Position numbers and translations under genes: made by a program. Below the pieces are notes generated by a model. It saw only the letters and a program-made list of their open reading frames with translations, was not told the DNA's origin and did no database searches. This document shows, in pieces, positions 53,917-62,666 of a stretch of 64,000 bases of DNA (the stretch's first letter is position 1; the number at the start of each line of letters is the position of its first letter). Origin of the DNA: JAEUMD01 sp036768475 (GTDB lineage: Bacteria > Pseudomonadota > Alphaproteobacteria > Rhizobiales > Hyphomicrobiaceae). The stretch lies in NCBI GenBank assembly GCA_036768475.1, contig DAIPMW010000009.1:81054-145053 (forward strand), written 5' to 3'.

Positions 53917-55428
53917 TTGAGACGGCACATGGACACGACCAAGACCGATAGGATCCGCAAAAAGCTGTCCTCTCCATTGTCGGCTGCGGCAGGCGCTGCA
54001 TTTCTTGTCTTGGGGATTGGCGCGGCGATGACACACGCTCATATCCGCACACGCGATGGAGCACCCGACCCCAGCGAGCTTCTGCCAGGCGGTTCCGCGA
54101 CCACGCCTGGCTCGACCGACCACCACGACGCCTTTTCACGATTTTCGAATGGCATCGGGTTTTCCGGCGAATCCCGCTTCAAGATCGGCAATGCCATCTT
54201 CCGCAAGCAGTGGGTTTCGGCTCCCGCGTCCACGCGATCCTCTGATGGCCTCGGCCCCCTTTACAACGCACGCGCGTGCCAGAACTGTCACTTGAAGGAT
54301 GGTCGCGGCCGTCCGCCAGCCGACGGCGAGGCCGCTGTATCCATGTTTCTCCGTCTCTCCATTCCGCCACAAACGGACGAGCAGAAGGCGCTGCTCGCCG
54401 AGCATCGCGCCAACGTCATTCCCGAGCCCACCTATGGCGGGCAGTTGCAGAACTTTGCAATTCAGGGACACCTGCCCGAAGGCCGGATGGCGATCCGCTA
54501 CGAGGAGCTTCCCGTCACGCTGCGCGATGGAACCGTCGTGCGGCTGCGCAAGCCTTCTTATCGCATCGAACAATTGGCATACGGCCCGTTACATCCTGAG
54601 ACCATGCTCTCGCCGCGCGTCGCTCCTCAGATGATCGGTCTAGGATTGCTCGAGGCCTTACCCGAGGAGACGATCCGCGCCTATGCCGATCCCGACGACC
54701 GCGACAGCGATGGCATCTCGGGCCGGGCAAACGAAGTGTGGTCACGCGAGTTCGGACGCGTCAGCCTCGGCCGCTTCGGCTGGAAGGCCGGCAATCCCTC
54801 GATCCGCCAGCAGAGCGCGGACGCCTTCAACGGCGATATGGGCCTTTCGACGCCACTCTTTGCCTCGCCTTCGGGCGATTGCACGGCCGCACAGGCTCTG
54901 TGCCGCTCGGCCCCGACCGGCAATTCACCCAAGCCTGAAGACCCGGAGGTGTCCGATCAGCTTCTAGAACTCGTAACGTTCTATGGGCATAACCTCGCCG
55001 TGCCCCTGCGGCGCAACGCTGATGCGCCTGACGTACTACAGGGCCGGACAATCTTTGCCTCGGTCGGTTGCGCATCCTGCCATCGCCCCTCGATGACGAC
55101 AGGAGAGGCTCCCCGACAACCCCACCTATCCAATCAGACGATCTGGCCCTACACGGACCTGCTGCTGCACGATATGGGCGAAGGCCTCGCCGACAACCGG
55201 CCCGAGGGTGTCGCATCGGGAAGTGAATGGCGAACGGCGCCCCTGTGGGGCATCGGATTGACACAGACCGTGAGCGGCCACACGTTCCTTCTTCACGACG
55301 GTCGCGCGCGCAACGTCGAAGAGGCGATACTCTGGCATGGCGGCGAGGCTCAGCGCACACGCGATGCGTACATGGCCCTTTCCAAGGCCGAGCGTGACGC
55401 GCTGGCGGCGTTCGTCAACTCGCTGTGA
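53917..55428 (+). CDS. Di-haem c-type oxidoreductase (thiol oxidoreductase-like)
   Basis: 504 residues from the TTG at 53917, chosen because AGGAAG lies six bases ahead; an ATG four codons later (53929) is the alternative. One N-terminal membrane or signal segment (about 20-42) is followed by two c-haem sites, CQNCH (about 120-124) and CASCH (about 387-391). The order of motifs (SSDGLGPLYNARACQNCHLKDGRG, DPDDRDSDGISGRANEV, GRFGWKAG, HDMGEGLADN and WRTAPLWGIG) matches the DUF1111/DHOR family linked to imelysins. Periplasmic. Redox partner unknown. Confidence 0.9.
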   Translation: MRRHMDTTKTDRIRKKLSSPLSAAAGAAFLVLGIGAAMTHAHIRTRDGAPDPSELLPGGSATTPGSTDHHDAFSRFSNGIGFSGESRFKIGNAIFRKQWVSAPASTRSSDGLGPLYNARACQNCHLKDGRGRPPADGEAAVSMFLRLSIPPQTDEQKALLAEHRANVIPEPTYGGQLQNFAIQGHLPEGRMAIRYEELPVTLRDGTVVRLRKPSYRIEQLAYGPLHPETMLSPRVAPQMIGLGLLEALPEETIRAYADPDDRDSDGISGRANEVWSREFGRVSLGRFGWKAGNPSIRQQSADAFNGDMGLSTPLFASPSGDCTAAQALCRSAPTGNSPKPEDPEVSDQLLELVTFYGHNLAVPLRRNADAPDVLQGRTIFASVGCASCHRPSMTTGEAPRQPHLSNQTIWPYTDLLLHDMGEGLADNRPEGVASGSEWRTAPLWGIGLTQTVSGHTFLLHDGRARNVEEAILWHGGEAQRTRDAYMALSKAERDALAAFVNSL

Positions 55429-55469
55429 GAGATGCGCGGCAAGCCAGCGATACAGAAAAGAAACCGGCT

Positions 55470-55575
55470 TAGATCGCGTTCATGTCTGACAGAACCATGA
55501 ACGCGAGCCAGCACCTTGTTTCGAGCATGTTTTTTTACGCTGAACGGCTGCATACTTCAGCGAAACATGCTCAGG
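55470..55575 (+). repeat. Family B dispersed repeat (copy 4)
   Basis: TAGATCGCGTTCATG...CATGAACGCGA (palindrome with a few mismatches), CCAGCACCTTGTTTCGAGCA, TGTTTTTTTACGCTGAACGG, CTGCATACTTCAGCGAAACA, TGCTCA. Its terminal TCA is the TGA stop of the Hint-domain gene on the minus strand. Confidence 0.75.
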
Positions 55576-56311
55576 CCACGCGCGGCCACTGCAACGAACG
55601 CGCTTCCAGCCGGTCGCGAAGCTTATCGGCAGGAAGACGCCGCTCGATCCACGGCGAGGCCGCACTTCTCAACCTGGAGGCCAATTCCGCCCGCTTTCCG
55701 CCGTACCAGGTAGGCCCAAGAGGCGCCATCCCCTCAGCCTGCATGGACTCGACCGCTGCACCCTCGGCATAGATCACCTGATGCTCGTCGAGTTCGATGT
55801 GGAAGTAGTGGAGCGCCTCGGCTTCGTGATTTGAGCAGCGCACGATCGACCGGTCATTCACGAGCGAACCGGCGAGGAACAAAACCCCGTCGATGTAGAC
55901 AGCATGGCGCGGCGACACATAGAGATCCCGCTGGGGGACGTTTGGTGCGATCGCCGAGCGGCGGAACACGATCGGAGCCACGTCGTCCGCCCAGCCTTCG
56001 CCGGCCTTGCGCACAGCCTCCCAAGAGGCAATCCGCTTGATGGCCCTCTCCTGCCCATCCAGTGTCGGCACCAGTTCGCCCGGTTGGAGTTTTTCCACCG
56101 CGACTTCGCCGCGTGTCGTGAGGATGCGCGTCCCTTTGAGGAAGCAATTCCGGCCGCGACGGCGTGGTCTGCAAATGCCAAAGAAACAATGCGCTTGCGC
56201 ACGCGATGGCGTGGTTGCCGCCGAGACAAGGATGGCAAGACCGGCAGCTATGTTTCTGCGGCTAATGGTCTGCGAACTCTCACGATGGTGACCGTCAACT
56301 GGGCAATTCAC
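55571..56311 (-). CDS. Exported Hint-domain protein
   Basis: 246 residues from a GTG at 56311; GGAGGAGGAG lies a few bases before it. An SRRNIAAGLAIL-type twin-arginine signal (about 17-40) precedes a Cys/Arg-rich linker and a Hint domain (hedgehog/intein-like, PF13403 type): NCFLKGTRILTTRGEVAVEKLQPGELV from about 58, DLYVSPRHAVYIDGVLFLAGSLVND near 138 and HYFHIELDEHQVIYAEGAAVES near 178. The Hint nucleophile Cys is present at the domain start, preceded by a short segment. No C-terminal cargo domain is attached. A self-processing or structural role is possible. Confidence 0.85.
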   Translation of the reverse strand: MNCPVDGHHRESSQTISRRNIAAGLAILVSAATTPSRAQAHCFFGICRPRRRGRNCFLKGTRILTTRGEVAVEKLQPGELVPTLDGQERAIKRIASWEAVRKAGEGWADDVAPIVFRRSAIAPNVPQRDLYVSPRHAVYIDGVLFLAGSLVNDRSIVRCSNHEAEALHYFHIELDEHQVIYAEGAAVESMQAEGMAPLGPTWYGGKRAELASRLRSAASPWIERRLPADKLRDRLEARSLQWPRVA

Positions 56312-57045
56312 TACGCTCCTCCTCCACCCCGGATGCCATGCCTTTTGTTTGTACAAAGAACACAATAACAATCAATGGACTACATGTGAACACTAATTTT
56401 TTGATCTAACCGAGTAACCTGAATTTTGTGCCCTCAATCACAAAGCGTCGCTTGCTAAGCGCGTTGAACCAGCCCCGCCAAGACGACGCACAATAACCGA
56501 ATCTTCGAGATATCTCTTATGATAACGGAATGACGGTGTTGCGCGGATGGCGGCGTTGGATTGGAGCCCGGTTCGATTCACCATGTTTTCCGAATGCCGG
56601 AAACGCCGGCCGGCAACTCACCCGGCATCGCCGGGCGTACTTTCCGTTGAAGCCGCTATTGAAGCTCTCAAATGAAAATAGAGCAGGCGACAAAGCCAGA
56701 CGTCAGTCAATCAAGACCTGGCCTGCTCCCAGTGGGCGCGGAAAATGCCCGATCCTGGCGACGTCACTGACCTCAGGCAGGCCGCTGAAGTTGATCATTT
56801 GACGCCTGATGATGGCCGAATTGGCGAGAAGGCCATCGCGCCGCGGTGCAAACCACGTGCGAATTACATATGTATCGTTCCATGCTGATGCCCTCTGATG
56901 TAAATCAAGCGGCAGCAGGCCCTGGTGATGAGCGGGCGCCAAGCGCGTTAAGCGTACAAGCCCCTGATGCATGGAAATATTCCCATCCGTGCGTTCGCCA
57001 GGCGTCACCAGAAAAGATGACAGAGCACCTGAGAGAGCCCGAGCA
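56312..57045. other. Long intergenic region with a partial repeat
   Basis: About 730 bases. It includes an AT-rich Hint-gene promoter area (56340-56420), a partial family A repeat (56648-56730) and non-coding sequence. A GGTTCGATTC string near 56567 does not belong to a tRNA. No gene with a credible start was found. Confidence 0.5.
56648..56730 (+). repeat. Family A dispersed repeat, 5'-truncated
   Basis: It matches from the GCCGTGATTGAGGCTCTCAA-like block to GGCCTGCTCC, with more substitutions than other copies. The 5' third is missing. The degradation suggests an older copy. Confidence 0.65.
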
Positions 57046-57435
57046 ATGGCTATGACCGACACCAAAATTCCGGACCAAATCCACCCCCATGATGCCCAAA
57101 AATTGATGGAGGAGGCCGGTCTCGTCCTGATCGACATCCGCACCGAGGGCGAATGGATGCGCACCGGCTTGGCCGAGGGCGCCGTCGCAATGACCGCCGC
57201 AGGTCCTGAATTCGTCGATCACCTTCTCGACCTGCTCGGTGGTGACAAGAACAAGCCCGTTGCATTCATCTGCGCGTCGGGCGCCCGCTCCGCGCACGTG
57301 CAGCGTTTCCTGCAGGCTCACGGTTTTACCAACGCGATCAACGTTGTCGAGGGAATGACTGGCGGCGCCGGCGCCGGACCGGGCTGGATCCTGCGCGGTC
57401 TGCCCACAGTGCCCTATCACCATCGGCGCTTCTGA
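57046..57435 (+). CDS. Rhodanese-domain sulfurtransferase
   Basis: 129 residues from the ATG at 57046. A single rhodanese domain with active loop CASGAR (Cys77 to Arg82, CxxGxR). The N-terminal HPHDAQKLMEEAGLVLIDIRTEGEWMRTGLAEGAV is typical of stand-alone rhodaneses carrying persulfide sulfur. No signal peptide. It lies convergent with the second di-haem gene. Sulfur acceptor unknown. Confidence 0.85.
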   Translation: MAMTDTKIPDQIHPHDAQKLMEEAGLVLIDIRTEGEWMRTGLAEGAVAMTAAGPEFVDHLLDLLGGDKNKPVAFICASGARSAHVQRFLQAHGFTNAINVVEGMTGGAGAGPGWILRGLPTVPYHHRRF

Positions 57436-57450
57436 AGCCGGTAGAGGATC

Positions 57451-57555
57451 TAGATCGCGTTCATGTTTAACGGAAACATGAACGCGATCCAGCACCTTGT
57501 TTCGAGCATGTTTTTCACGATGAACCGCTGCACACTTCAGCTAAACATGCTCTAG
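57451..57555 (+). repeat. Family B dispersed repeat (copy 5, best preserved)
   Basis: It starts with TA and then a perfect 16-bp palindrome: GATCGCGTTCATGTTT (57453-57468) and AAACATGAACGCGATC (57474-57489). It continues CCAGCACCTTGTTTCGAGCA, a second stem GAGCATGTTT/TAAACATGCTC enclosing the middle, and ends CTCTAG. The CTA at its end is the TAG stop of the di-haem gene on the minus strand. Confidence 0.85.
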
Positions 57556-58961
57556 AATTCAGCGAGGTACCCGAGCAATTCTGCGCGCTCGGCCGCGGTC
57601 AGCTTGCGATAAGCATCCCGTGCCGCCTGTCCCTCACCGCCATGCCACAGAATCGCTTCCTCGATCGTCCGCGCCCGCCCGTCGTGAAGAAGCCCGTCGA
57701 TGTACCCCGCTGCGACGTCGCGGAGGCGCTGCTCGAGACCCCACAGCGGTGCGGTCCGCCATGACCTCCCGTACGCCGTCTCTGCGTCGCCCGGATTGGC
57801 GAGGTCAGTTCCCATGTCGTGCAGCAGCAGATCGGAGAACAGCGCCACCGGCTTACGCGACAGATGCGGCGCCCCCGGCATGTCGCGTGTCGTAAACATC
57901 TCGCGGTGGCAGTTACCGCAGCCGAGCCCCACGAAGTGCGCGCGACCCGCCGGATTTGCGATGGCTCCACCCGGCAGCGTCGGCGCAAGCCCCTCCAGAT
58001 AGGCAACCAACAAAGAGAGTTCCTCTGCGCTGACCTCATGCCCGCCCTTGACCGGCGACCGCCCGTCCGGGGCCGAGCGGCACGCTGGCTGCTCCTGCGT
58101 GCAATCGCCGGCCGGATCGGTGGAGAGGGGCGAAGACAGACCCATATCGAGCCTGAACGCATTCGCCGTCTGGGCGGCCAGCGATACCGCAGACGCCTTC
58201 CAGCCGAAGCGCGCAAGTCGAACATCCCCGGTCGCAGGATCGACAGCACGCGACACATGCCCACGAATGCCGTCGCCATCCCTATCGTCAGGATCAGCAC
58301 CGGCCGCGATGTCGTCATCGGCAATCGCCGCGACGAGGCCAAGACCTGCAAGAGGCTGCGGACGACGCAGGGAGACCCGCGTTGACGCTGCGAGCGGACC
58401 GGCGCTGAGCTCCAGAACGGATATCTCCGGGCGCCGCAATGCAATGCTGTCGCCATCCCCCAGCGTCACTGAAGACGCCAACCAGTGAACCTCGAAGTGT
58501 CCTTCAGGAGCATGCCCAACCACCGCATGATCCTGGAGTTGGCGTCCATAACGGGGATCTCCTGAACCCGCTTGGTCGCCACCATCAAGCCGAAGCACAT
58601 TTCGGATAAACGTTCCGCGGCCTCCGTCAGGCGAAAGACCGCCCGTTGGATGGCACTGCAAACACGCGCTTGCATTGTAAAGCGGACCGAGCCCATCGGC
58701 CCCGTCCGAGACGTTCGGTGCTGCGATCCAGTCTGCCGCAAAGATCGCTGCCCCAATCGCAAAACGTGCCGCGGCCGTTGCCGGCATGTCGCGGAATACT
58801 GCCGATTGACCGTCCTCCAGCGGGATGTTCCCACCGGCAAGCGCATTGCGGGAGGCCATCGCAATCAACAAGCCGAGCACGACCGCAAGGCCGGCATAGG
58901 TGAAGCCAGAATGACTGCGTCTTTCGCCTATCACCACTCCTCTTGAACCGGATCTTATCAT
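57552..58961 (-). CDS. Second di-haem c-type oxidoreductase-like protein
   Basis: 469 residues: an N-terminal membrane or signal segment (about 20-42), then two haem-binding motifs CLQCH (about 100-104) and CGNCH (about 350-354). The order GADGLGPLYNASACLQCH, RYGRQLQDHAVVGHAPEGH, DPDDRDGDGIRG, ARFGWKAS, LLHDMGTDLA and WRTAPLWGL parallels the protein at 53917. It is shorter and is not linked to an imelysin, so it is probably an older duplicate with a different partner. The start is uncertain; a GTG after GAGGA about 24 bases in is an alternative. Confidence 0.85.
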   Translation of the reverse strand: MIRSGSRGVVIGERRSHSGFTYAGLAVVLGLLIAMASRNALAGGNIPLEDGQSAVFRDMPATAAARFAIGAAIFAADWIAAPNVSDGADGLGPLYNASACLQCHPTGGLSPDGGRGTFIRNVLRLDGGDQAGSGDPRYGRQLQDHAVVGHAPEGHFEVHWLASSVTLGDGDSIALRRPEISVLELSAGPLAASTRVSLRRPQPLAGLGLVAAIADDDIAAGADPDDRDGDGIRGHVSRAVDPATGDVRLARFGWKASAVSLAAQTANAFRLDMGLSSPLSTDPAGDCTQEQPACRSAPDGRSPVKGGHEVSAEELSLLVAYLEGLAPTLPGGAIANPAGRAHFVGLGCGNCHREMFTTRDMPGAPHLSRKPVALFSDLLLHDMGTDLANPGDAETAYGRSWRTAPLWGLEQRLRDVAAGYIDGLLHDGRARTIEEAILWHGGEGQAARDAYRKLTAAERAELLGYLAEF

Positions 58962-59306
58962 AACGAAGCCGTGTATCCCTCAGGTGCAGCCGCGACGCCG
59001 CAGAGCGCCAGCGTTGAGCCTGTAGAATGCCCAAGAGGGCGAACCCGCACTCCCGATTCGGTCAAGCGCTCTTAAGAAATGGCACCTTGTTCTCATACAG
59101 TTGCCAATTAACGTCAACGTGAAGGAAACGAAAAGTCCGAACATCCATCCCGCTCCACCGACACAGTGATATGGTGAGCGTCACGTGGCCGCAAATGACA
59201 AGACTTTCACCTGTGACAGCACCTTCCCGACGCGGGCGATGATTTGAAATGGTGCTATAATGAGTTTTTGCACGAAGGAATTTATCGATTTCGCGAAACG
59301 GACGGA
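58962..59306. other. Divergent intergenic region
   Basis: About 345 bases between the start of the second di-haem gene and the PAP2 gene. It holds both promoters. No hairpin, repeat or small gene is recognised. Confidence 0.4.
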
Positions 59307-60080
59307 ATGAGTTCTAAACCCGTGAGCCTGGACGATACGAGGCCCAGCGATTTCGTGGACAACCCGCGCCTTCCGGGTTGCGCCCTGGTTCGGCACAGCC
59401 TCGTGATCGCAACGTTGAGTGCCACCGGCATGCTGGCGGCGTGGTTGGTAATCGGACTGCTCACCCCGGGTGGACTCGCGGCGATCGACCACCGCGTACT
59501 TGCCCTGCTCCACAATGTCTATGACCCCAACGATCCGATCGGCCCGGACTGGCTCGAAAGCGCAATGCGCGACCTTACCTCTCTCGGCAGCAATATCGTC
59601 GTGTTCATGATCACCGCGCTTGCAGCGGCAGTCCTGGCGATGATGCACAGAAAGGGTCCGGCAATCCTGCTCGCCGTAACGATCACCGCCACATTTCTTC
59701 TCAATGCGGTACTTAAATCTGTGTTCGACCGCGCCCGCCCGGATTTTATTGCTCCTTCGATCGACATCGAGACGTCGAGCTTTCCGAGCAGCCACGCTAT
59801 GCTCTCTGCGGCACTGTATCTGCTGCTGGCAGGAATCGCGGCGCGCGAGATCACTGACCGGCGCCTCGCAACGGCTCTGATTGTTGCCGCCGCCCTGCTG
59901 GCGTTCGTCGTTGGCGCGACGCGCATATATCTCGGCGCACATTGGCCCAGCGACGTGCTGGCAGGTTGGCTGCTGGGTGCGGCCACCGCGCTCGCCTGCT
60001 GGCAACTGGCACGCACTCCGACGCCGCCGGAACGAGAGCGGCAAGCCGCCGCACACCAAAAGGACGATCTGCCCGCCTGA
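59307..60080 (+). CDS. PAP2-family phosphatase
   Basis: 257 residues with about six membrane helices. The three PAP2 motifs are intact: KSVFDRARP (about 134-142), SFPSSHAM (about 156-163) and RIYLGAHWPSDVLAGW (about 205-220), with the catalytic His residues in motifs 2 and 3. Such enzymes dephosphorylate undecaprenyl pyrophosphate or phosphatidate in the membrane. The start at 59307 is chosen over an in-frame TTG at 59244; GGACGGA is close to the ATG. Confidence 0.9.
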   Translation: MSSKPVSLDDTRPSDFVDNPRLPGCALVRHSLVIATLSATGMLAAWLVIGLLTPGGLAAIDHRVLALLHNVYDPNDPIGPDWLESAMRDLTSLGSNIVVFMITALAAAVLAMMHRKGPAILLAVTITATFLLNAVLKSVFDRARPDFIAPSIDIETSSFPSSHAMLSAALYLLLAGIAAREITDRRLATALIVAAALLAFVVGATRIYLGAHWPSDVLAGWLLGAATALACWQLARTPTPPERERQAAAHQKDDLPA

Positions 60081-60242
60081 CAATTATCAAGCATCGGCTG
60101 GCCGCCATCGGTTATGTCCCTATCAGTGACGCCGTCCGGGCTTCGGTGCGATCAGGCGTGTGCCGGACTGCGGTTTTTCCGCTTCGGTCGGACCGAAACA
60201 CCGGCCTGAAACGCACGACGGTTAGCCACAACGGAGACACTC

Positions 60243-60593
60243 ATGACCGTGCAACCGCAAAGCATTTCAAGTGACCTTCTCGGCCATAATGCGCGCGGCG
60301 CGGTTCTCAAGATCGAGGCGCGCTTCTTCAACAGCCTTGCCAAATACAGTGGTGTCGATGGAGTTTCGCGCAAGCTGGAGCTGCCCGCCGGCGTCACCGT
60401 CGGCGACATTATCCGCATGTTCGCGCTACCGCTGGATGATATCTACTTGGTGTTGCGGAATGGCCGCGACATTACGCCGGGGCTCTACCAGGGTGGCGTC
60501 GTCAATCAGGATGTCGCGCTCGACGACGGCGACGTAATCGCCTTCTCCGGACCGGTCCCCTACAGCTATGGCTACGGCGCGCCGGTTGTTTGA
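60243..60593 (+). CDS. ThiS/MoaD-like beta-grasp protein without diglycine
   Basis: 116 residues; GGAG precedes the ATG. It resembles MoaD/ThiS: IEARFFNSLAKYSG, LELPAGVTVGDIIRMFALPLDDIYLVLRNGRDITPG and QDVALDDGDVIAFSGPVPYSYGYGAPVV. The C-terminus lacks the GG that MoaD and ThiS need for thiocarboxylation; it ends GYGAPVV. It is therefore not a standard sulfur carrier. An N-terminal tail (about 1-20) is polar. It lies upstream of the DUF6455 gene on the same strand. Confidence 0.8.
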   Translation: MTVQPQSISSDLLGHNARGAVLKIEARFFNSLAKYSGVDGVSRKLELPAGVTVGDIIRMFALPLDDIYLVLRNGRDITPGLYQGGVVNQDVALDDGDVIAFSGPVPYSYGYGAPVV

Positions 60594-60686
60594 AGCTCCG
60601 TTCAAATATTCGCGATGTCGGATGTAAATTGCGTCACGCGTGCGTGCCAGTGGCATCCCGCCGCAGCGTCCTGCAGCGTCTGACTA

Positions 60687-60700
60687 TTGACGTGCGTCAC
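60687..60700. promoter_or_regulatory. FNR/FixK-like box before the DUF6455 gene
   Basis: TTGA-CGTGCG-TCAC matches the TTGA-N6-TCAA FNR/FixK/DNR recognition pattern except for the last base. It lies about 130 bases ahead of the DUF6455 start. DUF6455 genes are often seen with redox or anaerobic regulation, so oxygen or nitrogen-oxide control is plausible. Confidence 0.4.
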
Positions 60701-60828
60701 GCAGTGAAATTTGCTGTGTTTAGAAACGACGCAAACGGCCGTAATGTCGACCAGCAAGGACTCAAGAAGGCCCGGATCTGCTCCAGCCGTTGTCCGCCTT
60801 CATCAATTCGGAGACAAGGAGGCGATCC

Positions 60829-61098
60829 ATGTCGAGACCGATGGTGAACCACGTCGCACAGCGAGAGCAGCGCCTTGAGCAGATGCTGCAAAGGCTCGGC
60901 GTCGACATCAGCCGTTTCAGGCGTGACGGACATGGCGCAACCTTCGAGAAGGCAAGTTGGAACTGCGTGCGTTGTGCCCAGCCCAACGCATGTCAGGAGT
61001 GGTTCGAAAAGCTCGGGCGAGGGCCGATGGTGCCACCGCATTTCTGCCCCAACTGCGATCTCTTGCGGCCTTATCTTCCCTCTATGACTCGCCAATGA
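60829..61098 (+). CDS. DUF6455-like small Cys protein
   Basis: 89 residues from the ATG at 60829, set by AGGAGG (60817-60822). A helical N-terminus (LEQMLQRLGVDISRFRRDGHG) is followed by WNCVRCAQPNACQEWF and PPHFCPNCDLLRPYL: five cysteines in CxxC and C..CxxC arrays, likely to bind zinc or an Fe-S cluster. This matches DUF6455. The role of the family is unknown. Confidence 0.8.
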   Translation: MSRPMVNHVAQREQRLEQMLQRLGVDISRFRRDGHGATFEKASWNCVRCAQPNACQEWFEKLGRGPMVPPHFCPNCDLLRPYLPSMTRQ

Positions 61099-61154
61099 AC
61101 ACGATCTGCGATGTACGATCAGACAGCAGCGACTATCCGCTCGTCATCACATAC

Positions 61155-62666
61155 TCAGGTGCCGCAGAAGGTCTCGTGAACCACCTCGTGTGGCGCTGGA
61201 GGCATGGCGTAACGTTCACGGCCAGGCTGCTCATCGAACGGCCGCGCCAGAACCTCCAGTAACGATTCGAATGGCGCGAAATCGCTACCCTCGACTCCGG
61301 CACGGATTGCCTCTTCGACAAGGTGATTGCGCGGGATGTAGACTGGATTGACGCTGCGCATTCGAGCCTGCGTTTCGCTTGTATCGGAGCCCTCGCGCGC
61401 GAGCCGCGCCCGCCATGCCCCCAACCACGACTGTAGGGCGTCCGCGTCTTTTATGGTCGAGCGCAGATCGCTGGCATTGCTGTCGGTCTCCGGGAGCGCA
61501 TCGCCGAGTTGCCGGAGCAATCGTGTGAAGTCGGCTTCCGAGGCGCGCATCAGACCCAGGAATTGCGTGATGAGCGCACCATCGCCCTCCTCTGCCGTTC
61601 GCAGCCCGATCTTGGCGCGCAATCCGGCGATATAATGGACCGTAAAGGCCTCTGCAAACCGGTCGAGCACCTCCGTTGCCGCAGCGATGGCAGCCTCTTG
61701 GTTGCTATCGATAAGTGGCAGCAGAGTTTCGGCAAAACGGGCCAGGTTCCACTGCGCAATCGACGGCTGGTTGCCGTAAGCGTAGCGTCCCATTTGATCG
61801 ATCGAGCTGAAGACCGTCTTCGGATCGAATTTGTCCATGAAGGCGCATGGTCCGTAATCGATTGTCTCGCCCGCAATCGACATGTTGTCGGTATTCATCA
61901 CGCCGTGGATGAAGCCGATCTGCAGCCATGAGGCAACGAGCGCCGCTTGGCGTTCCGTCACGGCGTTCAGCAGCGCGAGATAAGGGCGCTCGACGCCCGT
62001 CAACTCGGGATAGAGCCGGGCGATGACGTGATCGGCCAGGAGCCGCAACCCTTCCACGTCGTCGCGGACAGCGAAGAACTGGAACGTGCCGACCCGGATG
62101 TGGCTGCGCGCCACCCGCGTCAATACTGCGCCGGGAAGTGGCGTCTCGCGGAATACAAAGTCGCCGCTCGACACAGCAGCAAGGGCCCTGGTCGTCGGGA
62201 CACCCAGCGCATGCATGGCCTCGCTCACGATATACTCGCGCAGCACTGGGCCAAGCGCAGCGCGTCCATCGCCACGCCGCGAGAATGGCGTCGGCCCTGA
62301 TCCCTTCAGCTGGATGTCGCGCCGCACGCCGTCGCGACCCACAACCTCGCCCAGCAGGATCGCACGACCATCGCCCAGTTGCGGCACGAATCCGCCAAAC
62401 TGATGCCCCGCATAGGCCATTGCGATCGGTTCAGCCCCCGGTGGCACGCGGTTGCCGGCCAGCATCGCGACGCCCGCGGGCGACGCCAGCGCCGCCGCGT
62501 CGAGTCCCAGCAACGCAGCCAGTTCCGCGTTCAACTTTATCAGGCGAGGGGCGGAAACAGGCGTCGGATCAAGCCGCGCGTAAAAGCGGTCCGGCAGGCG
62601 CTGATAGCTGTTGTCGAACGCAAAGCCCGGATCCAAACCTGTGCCGCTCATCCTGTCTCCAACCAT
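61155..62666 (-). CDS. selO: Protein adenylyltransferase SelO (YdiU)
   Basis: 503 residues of the SelO pseudokinase family, which transfers AMP to protein side chains. The kinase-like fold is seen in AMAYAGHQFGGFVPQLGDGRAILLGE, RDIQLKGSGPTPFSRRGDGRAALG and HGVMNTDNMSIAGETIDYGPCAF (inverted nucleotide orientation). The C-terminus CGT has Cys501 at the antepenultimate position, where animal SelO has selenocysteine. Full length. The start MVGDRMSGTG could be four codons later. Confidence 0.93.
   Translation of the reverse strand: MVGDRMSGTGLDPGFAFDNSYQRLPDRFYARLDPTPVSAPRLIKLNAELAALLGLDAAALASPAGVAMLAGNRVPPGAEPIAMAYAGHQFGGFVPQLGDGRAILLGEVVGRDGVRRDIQLKGSGPTPFSRRGDGRAALGPVLREYIVSEAMHALGVPTTRALAAVSSGDFVFRETPLPGAVLTRVARSHIRVGTFQFFAVRDDVEGLRLLADHVIARLYPELTGVERPYLALLNAVTERQAALVASWLQIGFIHGVMNTDNMSIAGETIDYGPCAFMDKFDPKTVFSSIDQMGRYAYGNQPSIAQWNLARFAETLLPLIDSNQEAAIAAATEVLDRFAEAFTVHYIAGLRAKIGLRTAEEGDGALITQFLGLMRASEADFTRLLRQLGDALPETDSNASDLRSTIKDADALQSWLGAWRARLAREGSDTSETQARMRSVNPVYIPRNHLVEEAIRAGVEGSDFAPFESLLEVLARPFDEQPGRERYAMPPAPHEVVHETFCGT

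Noticed and set aside
56555..56600. GGTTCGATTC string resembling a tRNA T-loop
   Set aside because: No acceptor stem, anticodon arm or D-arm can be formed around it.
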